Positions 5,180-9,561 of a stretch of DNA of 9,561 nucleotides are shown here, one piece after another. The position numbers and the translations under genes were made by a program. The notes beneath the pieces are model-generated. The model was not told where the DNA came from, made no database searches, and worked only from the letters and a program-made list of their open reading frames with translations. Numbering within the stretch: position 1 is the stretch's first letter; every line of letters starts with the position of its first letter. Location: the NCBI GenBank assembly GCA_029564115.1, contig JAKQQP010000642.1:1-9561 (forward strand). The letters are read 5' to 3'. The DNA comes from Candidatus Rifleibacteriota bacterium (GTDB lineage: Bacteria; Riflebacteria; Ozemobacteria; Ozemobacterales; Ozemobacteraceae).

Positions 5180-7136
5180 CTCAAAAATTACAATCCATGG
5201 CCTTAAACAGGCCGCAGTAACGATAGACAGCGCTGTCTTTGCCAGCTATAAAGACGAAGTAGTAGCGGGAACAGCAAAAGTTGCAACTGGTTTTGCCGAC
5301 CTGGAAATTGCAGCTAATCGATTCTCAAAAATATTCGGTGTCAAGCCTGCGTCCTTGATTGCTGACATGAAGAAGGCATATAAGGCGAACCAGAAGAATC
5401 GGGCCGCGAGTCAGACTACCGAATACACGATCGAAGATGGTTGCCTGACCCATATTACCGCTACAGGACCCAAGAAAATTGCTGACTGTGCTGCCAAGAT
5501 CGTGACCATTCTTAAGAGTGAAGATGGCAACATACTCTACAAGGTTAAAGGAAAAGTCGCTGAGGGAGAAGATTTCTCTTTCAATATTACGGCAGAGGAC
5601 TTCTCTGACCAAAGAATACTTAAAACTGCTCTGGAAGTAAGAATGGGGCATACCTGCACTGTTGCCGCGAATATGTCTGCGCACCTGGGGCCTGCCATAA
5701 AAAAAATGTCAGATCGAGATATTCTGACTCTGTTGTCATACAACACTACAGGCTGGAAAACTATCAATGATGAAAGGCGCTTCCTGATACCAGGTAACGA
5801 TCTTGAAGGGGTAGAAATATCACTGCCAAACCCGAAGCACTGTTACCATATCTCGAAGGATGCTGACCCTGAAAAGGCTCTGGAGGCTCTAGACCATCTG
5901 TTGATGGCCCACCCACCGGAACTAACGACTGTGGCCTTTGCATTCATCATGCAGCCACCTCTGGCAGAACTGGCTGGCTGGCAGGAAGAACGCTACTGCC
6001 TGTTTATCCAGGGTCTTACCGGCAGCCTGAAGACTGCATTTGTACAAACCCTGATGTGTGTGTGGGGCGAAAAATTCTGCCAGGACAGCACCCTTGTCAA
6101 ATGGGGTGAAGGCGCAACCAATAATGCAATTATGGCACTCGCTTCTGCTGCCAGAGATATGCCGTTCCTTCTCGATAATTACAAACCCAACACCGGTGGG
6201 GGTGCAAAGGCCTTCATCAATATAATTCAAAATATTCTTGAAGGCGGTGAGAAAGAACGTCTGCAGAAAAACTCTGAACTCCGAGTGGCTAGAAAAATAA
6301 GTGCATGGCCGCTCTGCACGGGTGAAGACATCCCTAACAGTGATGCTGCAACGATAGCCAGGTTGTTGGTCATGCATGTTCCGATGAAGAAAGGTTTCAA
6401 TGAAGAGCTGAGAGTGGCACAGAATTTATCGGCGCATCTTAATGCCATAGGTGCTCAGTGGCTTCACCTGCTTGAATACTGGGCAGATAAGCCTGACCTT
6501 ATTCAGGGCATACGTGAACTCTCTGCCGACATTTGCCGGAAATGGAGCGACTGGTTGCAAAAAAATTGCCCGAAGATGATCAACAAGTTGCGTATTGCCA
6601 TGAATCTGGCGAGTAATGAGTTTACCTGGCGTCTGCTATTGAGTATCCCACAATTCCAGCCGGTTCTACAGAAATACTCAGAAGCCCATGCCAAGGGGTT
6701 GATGGATATTGCCCTTAATCTGGAAAGCTCAACAAGAGAAGCAACCGAAGCCGAAAGGTTTCTTGATGCCCTCAGAGAGGCTATTCAGACTGGCCAGTTA
6801 AATCTGAATAGTAGTAGAGGGTTCTCTAAGAAAACAGATTCTGATGTTTATCTGAACTACCACGGCTGGTGGGAAAATCAAGATCTATGTATCAGTCCTG
6901 AAGTTGTTATAGCTATCCTCAAGAGAACCACCGGCCTCTCGAACAACGAGATGTCAAAGCAGACGCTGTATCGTCAACTAAATGGTCTGGGTGCTATCGC
7001 CGGGCACGATACGGATTTAAACACCAAGACCTTCTACATCGACGGTAAAACCTGCCGGGCCCTGTATCTCAAGGGTTCATTTGTCAGGTATCAGATACCA
7101 GATGACGAAGCCCCGGACGGAAGTATCCCATTCTGA
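5169..7136 (+). CDS. DUF927-like P-loop ATPase, probable replicative helicase
   Basis: 655 residues from the ATG at 5169, chosen because AGGAG (5157-5161) lies 7 bases upstream; a TTG at 5136 would be in frame but has no such site. The central ATPase core has Walker A-like GLTGSLKTA (282-290, Lys288 and Thr289), Walker B-like MPFLLDNYKP (331-340, Asp336), a sensor-like TGEDIP (384-389) and an arginine (Arg398 in ATIARLL) placed like an arginine finger. This order recalls the DUF927 and related helicase-like ATPases of plasmids, ICEs and phages. Unusual is Leu287 where Walker A has Gly before Lys. The N-terminal 250 residues and the C-terminal 150 are not recognised; the end (about 555-640) may be winged-helix-like. 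It overlaps the TOPRIM gene and precedes the polymerase, so unwinding at the element's fork is the best inference. Confidence 0.75.
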   Translation: MTSNSKITIHGLKQAAVTIDSAVFASYKDEVVAGTAKVATGFADLEIAANRFSKIFGVKPASLIADMKKAYKANQKNRAASQTTEYTIEDGCLTHITATGPKKIADCAAKIVTILKSEDGNILYKVKGKVAEGEDFSFNITAEDFSDQRILKTALEVRMGHTCTVAANMSAHLGPAIKKMSDRDILTLLSYNTTGWKTINDERRFLIPGNDLEGVEISLPNPKHCYHISKDADPEKALEALDHLLMAHPPELTTVAFAFIMQPPLAELAGWQEERYCLFIQGLTGSLKTAFVQTLMCVWGEKFCQDSTLVKWGEGATNNAIMALASAARDMPFLLDNYKPNTGGGAKAFINIIQNILEGGEKERLQKNSELRVARKISAWPLCTGEDIPNSDAATIARLLVMHVPMKKGFNEELRVAQNLSAHLNAIGAQWLHLLEYWADKPDLIQGIRELSADICRKWSDWLQKNCPKMINKLRIAMNLASNEFTWRLLLSIPQFQPVLQKYSEAHAKGLMDIALNLESSTREATEAERFLDALREAIQTGQLNLNSSRGFSKKTDSDVYLNYHGWWENQDLCISPEVVIAILKRTTGLSNNEMSKQTLYRQLNGLGAIAGHDTDLNTKTFYIDGKTCRALYLKGSFVRYQIPDDEAPDGSIPF

Positions 7137-7250
7137 TCACAGACCCTCACAGGCAATCACATCCTTTATCCTGAAGGGTGTGATGCCTGGAGTTCCGCTC
7201 CTGCAAACAATTCATACATCTTATTCTTAACCCTTATCACAGTATCACAG
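7136..7250. repeat. Three ATCACAG repeats before the polymerase gene
   Basis: ATCACAG occurs at 7136-7142, 7236-7242 and 7244-7250; the last two are part of a tandem TATCACAG TATCACAG. All lie in the 155-base gap before the polymerase. They could be binding sites, for example iteron-like, but three short copies are weak evidence. Confidence 0.35.
7151..7188 (+). other. Strong hairpin between ATPase and polymerase genes
   Basis: Arms 7151-7166 (AGGCAATCACATCCTT) and 7174-7188 (AAGGGTGTGATGCCT) pair over about 15 bp with one bulged A and one G-T pair, leaving a 7-base loop. A second small hairpin (GGAG / CTCC, 7189-7201) follows directly. No T-run follows, so it is more likely an mRNA processing or stabilising structure, or a partial terminator that lowers polymerase expression, than a full stop. 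Confidence 0.6.
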
Positions 7251-7291
7251 GTATTAAGAATTACTTATACGTAAGAAAGGTATTTTTTAAC

Positions 7292-9166
7292 ATGATTGAT
7301 CCGAATAAAAATAATCTATATGGAGGTAGGCCCTATCTTAAAAAAGGCTGTGATTCTGTGATCCCTGATCTGGAAGGGATATTGACAGACATCCGATCTC
7401 AGGCGGCACCGAACAAACCAGAATCCAGTTCAGTTGCCGCCACAGGACTGCTTTCACGCTACCGCCAGACATTTATCTCGCAGTCAGGCAAACTGTCCGG
7501 CTATACCCTCCGCGAAGGTTCGAGTAGCTTCCCTTTTGGATTTAAAACCATGAAGGAATGCAGCATAATAGGCCACCCTGGGGACGGCAGATTACCGCCA
7601 TCCCTGGTTATTGCCTCCCCGGAAGTAATGTTGATTGCACAGCATTCCGCCCCTGACGATGAGCTGAAAGCAGTTCTCCACGGCCTGGCGCTGACTACTG
7701 TTTATGGCCATGATCTGAAAACCGTCTTCCAGCCATTGGTGAAGAAATTCGGCAGCCACATCATCCCTCGAAGGCTATACGACACCATTGCAGCTGCAGA
7801 GATACTTCATTTCAGCCAAATCTCAGATAAATCCCTGCCGGATCTGAAAAGCCTGTTACAGGCTCATATCAAACCTTGTCATATCCCGTCTGAGCTGAGA
7901 GAAACTTTTCAGAAACCCGAAGATATATCACTGCAGCAGGCTCTCCTGTTGCCATACCTGCATAAGGAACTGATGGTTGAGGCAAGAAAACGGTTTGGCT
8001 CAACCCAGCCGGTTGAAATTGAGAACGCATTCATACCGGAGCTTATACGTATTGAAGCCGCAGGCATCCCCGTTGATGCAGCAAGCCTGATACCGCACCT
8101 TGCCCCCCTTGAGAAGCGCATGGCAGAGCTGAATAAGGCCATGGAAGAGTCTGTGGGTAAAAATATTGACGTTCGGGATCGCATTCGTGCAGAGATGCAG
8201 CCAGTTCAAGCCGAGATAAGCTTCATCAAGAAGTTTACACAGACAGACAATGGCAGGGTCTTCGCCACCTTTAATTCATACTCCTGCGCATCTGGCCGCA
8301 TATCGACATGCAACCCGAATGTGCAGGGTATTCGCCGCGACTACAAGGACGTGCTGTATCTCGCTCTGCCGGGGAAAGCAATAATCTCAGTAGATTTACC
8401 TGCATCCCAGCTCAGAATTGCCAGCATTATCGCTCAAGACAAGCATCTTATCGAGGCAATCAGGGCAGATAAGGACCTACACCGTGAAACCGCTTCCAGA
8501 CTGTTTAAAAAGTCTCCAGAAGAAATTTCCGAAGTGGAACGCCAGATCGGAAAAACTGCAAACTTTCAGCTTCTGTTCGGCACTGGTGCTGAAAGCTTCA
8601 AAGAAAAACTCGAACAACAAGTTGGCAAAAAATTCAATCTCAGAGACGTAAAAGGCTTCATGAAAGCATTTAGAGAAGGCTACCCGGGCATCGCAGCCTG
8701 GCAGGATCAAATCGAAGCTGACACCAAAAAAACCGGGAAAAAAGGCATCCAGGTAACCACTTTATCCGGGAAAAAAATTCATACCTGCGATTACAACAAG
8801 GCTCTCAACTATGCCGTTGCGGGATCTGAAGCTGAAATCATAAAGTCTGCAGCCACATACTTCGCTACCGAGTGTCGTGAACGTGGCATAGATGGCAGGA
8901 TTATCAACATGATTCACGATTGTGTAGTGGTAGAAACAGCTATTGATGACAAAGAAACCGCTGCCGGTCTGCTCAAAGAAGCTGTCGAATACTCAATGAA
9001 TAAGACTCTTCAAACCTTTCTTACCCCGGCGACAATAGACACCATGGCAGAATCGCCATTAGTCCAAGCTGCATCAGCAACCGTCCAGTCTGAACCGGTC
9101 GATGCTCAGCAATCAATAATTATTCAGGAGAATAAAAATGAAAACATTGGTAATAACGCGAAATAA
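7292..9166 (+). CDS. Family A DNA polymerase of a mobile element
   Basis: 624 residues. The polymerase domain (about 310-575) shows ASGRISTCNPNVQGI (333-347), matching TGRLSSxxPNLQNI; motif A VDLPASQLR (367-375) with catalytic Asp368; motif B RQIGKTANFQLLFG (417-430) with Arg417, Lys421 and Phe425 (E. coli Lys758 and Phe762); NYAVAGSEAEIIK (506-518); and motif C IHDCVVVE (541-548) with catalytic Asp543. The region about 100-230 resembles the Pol I proofreading fold (YGHDLKTVF, then YDTIAAAEIL with Asp164) but lacks other acidic residues. There is no 5'-3' nuclease domain. Non-standard residues: Gln373 for the usual motif A Glu, Ala510 for Gln849, Cys544 for Glu883. The C-terminal 50 residues are a low-complexity tail. 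The start at 7292 has only a distant AAAGG, 11 bases upstream. It should copy the element's DNA together with the two preceding proteins. Confidence 0.9.
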   Translation: MIDPNKNNLYGGRPYLKKGCDSVIPDLEGILTDIRSQAAPNKPESSSVAATGLLSRYRQTFISQSGKLSGYTLREGSSSFPFGFKTMKECSIIGHPGDGRLPPSLVIASPEVMLIAQHSAPDDELKAVLHGLALTTVYGHDLKTVFQPLVKKFGSHIIPRRLYDTIAAAEILHFSQISDKSLPDLKSLLQAHIKPCHIPSELRETFQKPEDISLQQALLLPYLHKELMVEARKRFGSTQPVEIENAFIPELIRIEAAGIPVDAASLIPHLAPLEKRMAELNKAMEESVGKNIDVRDRIRAEMQPVQAEISFIKKFTQTDNGRVFATFNSYSCASGRISTCNPNVQGIRRDYKDVLYLALPGKAIISVDLPASQLRIASIIAQDKHLIEAIRADKDLHRETASRLFKKSPEEISEVERQIGKTANFQLLFGTGAESFKEKLEQQVGKKFNLRDVKGFMKAFREGYPGIAAWQDQIEADTKKTGKKGIQVTTLSGKKIHTCDYNKALNYAVAGSEAEIIKSAATYFATECRERGIDGRIINMIHDCVVVETAIDDKETAAGLLKEAVEYSMNKTLQTFLTPATIDTMAESPLVQAASATVQSEPVDAQQSIIIQENKNENIGNNAK

Positions 9167-9419
9167 AAATTTCACCAGACTTATCTCGGCAACAAAGAAT
9201 CGAGAACATGATCTGTTCGGGGTCCCCTTGGTTATGGTTCTGGGTGCATTATTGGAGTTAATCAAGAAAAAAGGTCTGGAAGCCGGTTTTTTCGGACTGG
9301 GGATAATCTGTGAAAAAGTTGGTATGTTCGATCAGTTACAAGAGATAACTGCCTACATTGCCCATAATCTAGGCTCAGCAATCTCAGAAATTTACGAACA
9401 TTCAACACTTGATTGGTAG
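9138..9419 (+). CDS. Small protein of unknown function
   Basis: 93 residues, not recognised. A basic N-terminus is followed by a hydrophobic helix (FGVPLVMVLGALLELI, about 27-42), a KKKG turn, a glycine-rich hydrophobic stretch (AGFFGLGIICEKVG, about 49-62) and a helical end. The hydrophobic parts are short for a membrane protein, so it may be a compact helical protein. Its ATG lies 7 bases after AGGAG (9126-9130), and the gene overlaps the polymerase end by 29 bases in another frame, so it is probably translated from the same message. A strong terminator follows its TAG at once, making it the last gene of the replication transcript. An accessory role in replication or copy control is only a guess from position. 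Confidence 0.75.
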   Translation: MKTLVITRNKNFTRLISATKNREHDLFGVPLVMVLGALLELIKKKGLEAGFFGLGIICEKVGMFDQLQEITAYIAHNLGSAISEIYEHSTLDW

Positions 9420-9427
9420 AAAAAACA

Positions 9428-9452
9428 GCGGGTCGAAAGGCCCGCCTTTTTT
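9428..9452 (+). terminator. Rho-independent terminator of the replication operon
   Basis: 7-bp stem GCGGGTC / GGCCCGC with one T-G pair and a stable GAAA tetraloop, then C and six T. It starts 9 bases after the stop of the small unknown gene. Six A before the stem could let it act on the other strand too. Confidence 0.95.
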
Positions 9453-9472
9453 ATGCCTCTACGGCTCAGCTA

Positions 9473-9500
9473 TTGCCTGATTCAACGCCTGATGTATAAT
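9473..9500 (+). promoter_or_regulatory. Sigma70-type promoter for the gene leaving the window
   Basis: TTGCCT (-35, 9473-9478), 16-base spacer, and a consensus TATAAT (-10, 9495-9500). It comes right after the operon terminator and 28 bases before a start codon with a good ribosome site, so it begins a separate transcript. Confidence 0.8.
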
Positions 9501-9527
9501 ACTGGTGAATAAATACAGGAGCGATCA

Positions 9528-9561
9528 ATGAGAAGAAATGAAAGTTACTGGAGAGGTGATT
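9528..9561 (+). CDS. Start of a gene cut by the window end
   Basis: ATG at 9528 with AGGAG (9517-9521) 6 bases upstream, preceded by a consensus promoter. Only 11 full codons are visible (MRRNESYWRGD), too few to name the product. The basic, polar start fits a soluble protein. Confidence 0.65.
   Translation, partial: MRRNESYWRGD

Noticed and set aside
5922..6377. 151-codon minus-strand open frame opposite the ATPase gene.
   Set aside because: It lies wholly inside a gene with clear ATPase motifs, has no ribosome site and its translation has no recognisable features.

Overview
The window looks like the left end of an integrated mobile element that carries its own small DNA-replication module, with a short piece of flanking (probably chromosomal) DNA before it. 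Shine-Dalgarno sites, rho-independent terminators, a sigma70-type promoter and short intergenic gaps show a bacterium. No gene here fixes the lineage; nothing allows a species call. The standard code is used: TAA, TGA and TAG all end genes, and the TAG at 9417-9419 sits directly before a strong terminator.

Region by region. Positions 1-1180 are probably the flank: a terminator at the left edge, a cluster of inverted repeats built on a TTACCAC box, and a gene for a two-helix membrane protein with a cytoplasmic-type domain of unknown function. Then comes a 555-base stretch without a gene (834-1388). It holds a minus-strand fragment matching the last 22 bases of a tRNA, with that tRNA's terminator still in place. 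The fragment breaks off in the T loop, as expected at the border of an element integrated into a tRNA 3' end. Two 72-base direct repeats lie exactly 400 bases apart on either side of this border. Positions 1389-2510 (minus strand) encode a Fic-domain AMP-transferase of class II with a C-terminal winged helix. Positions 2511-2755 are a divergent control region with two near-perfect palindromes. From 2756 everything is on the plus strand: a small excisionase-like helix-turn-helix protein, a degenerate ParB-like protein with an AT-hook, a TOPRIM (DUF3854-like) primase-type protein, a P-loop ATPase of the DUF927-like helicase type, a family A DNA polymerase, and a small unknown protein. A strong terminator at 9428-9452 ends this run, and a good promoter starts a new gene that leaves the window.

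How the genes may work together. TOPRIM protein, helicase-like ATPase and polymerase, in that order, resemble the split functions of T7 gp4 (primase-helicase) and gp5 (polymerase). They would let the element copy itself with little help from the host replisome. The helix-turn-helix and ParB-like proteins are the likely regulators or partition/origin factors, and the Fic protein is an accessory at the element's border. No integrase, relaxase, capsid or terminase gene is visible, so phage, satellite, ICE or integrated plasmid cannot be separated from this window alone.

Most notable oddities: the polymerase has both catalytic aspartates but altered residues at several normally conserved positions and a decayed proofreading domain; the ATPase has Leu in place of the Walker A Gly before Lys; and the ParB-like gene is followed, in frame after its TAG, by 81 more open codons.
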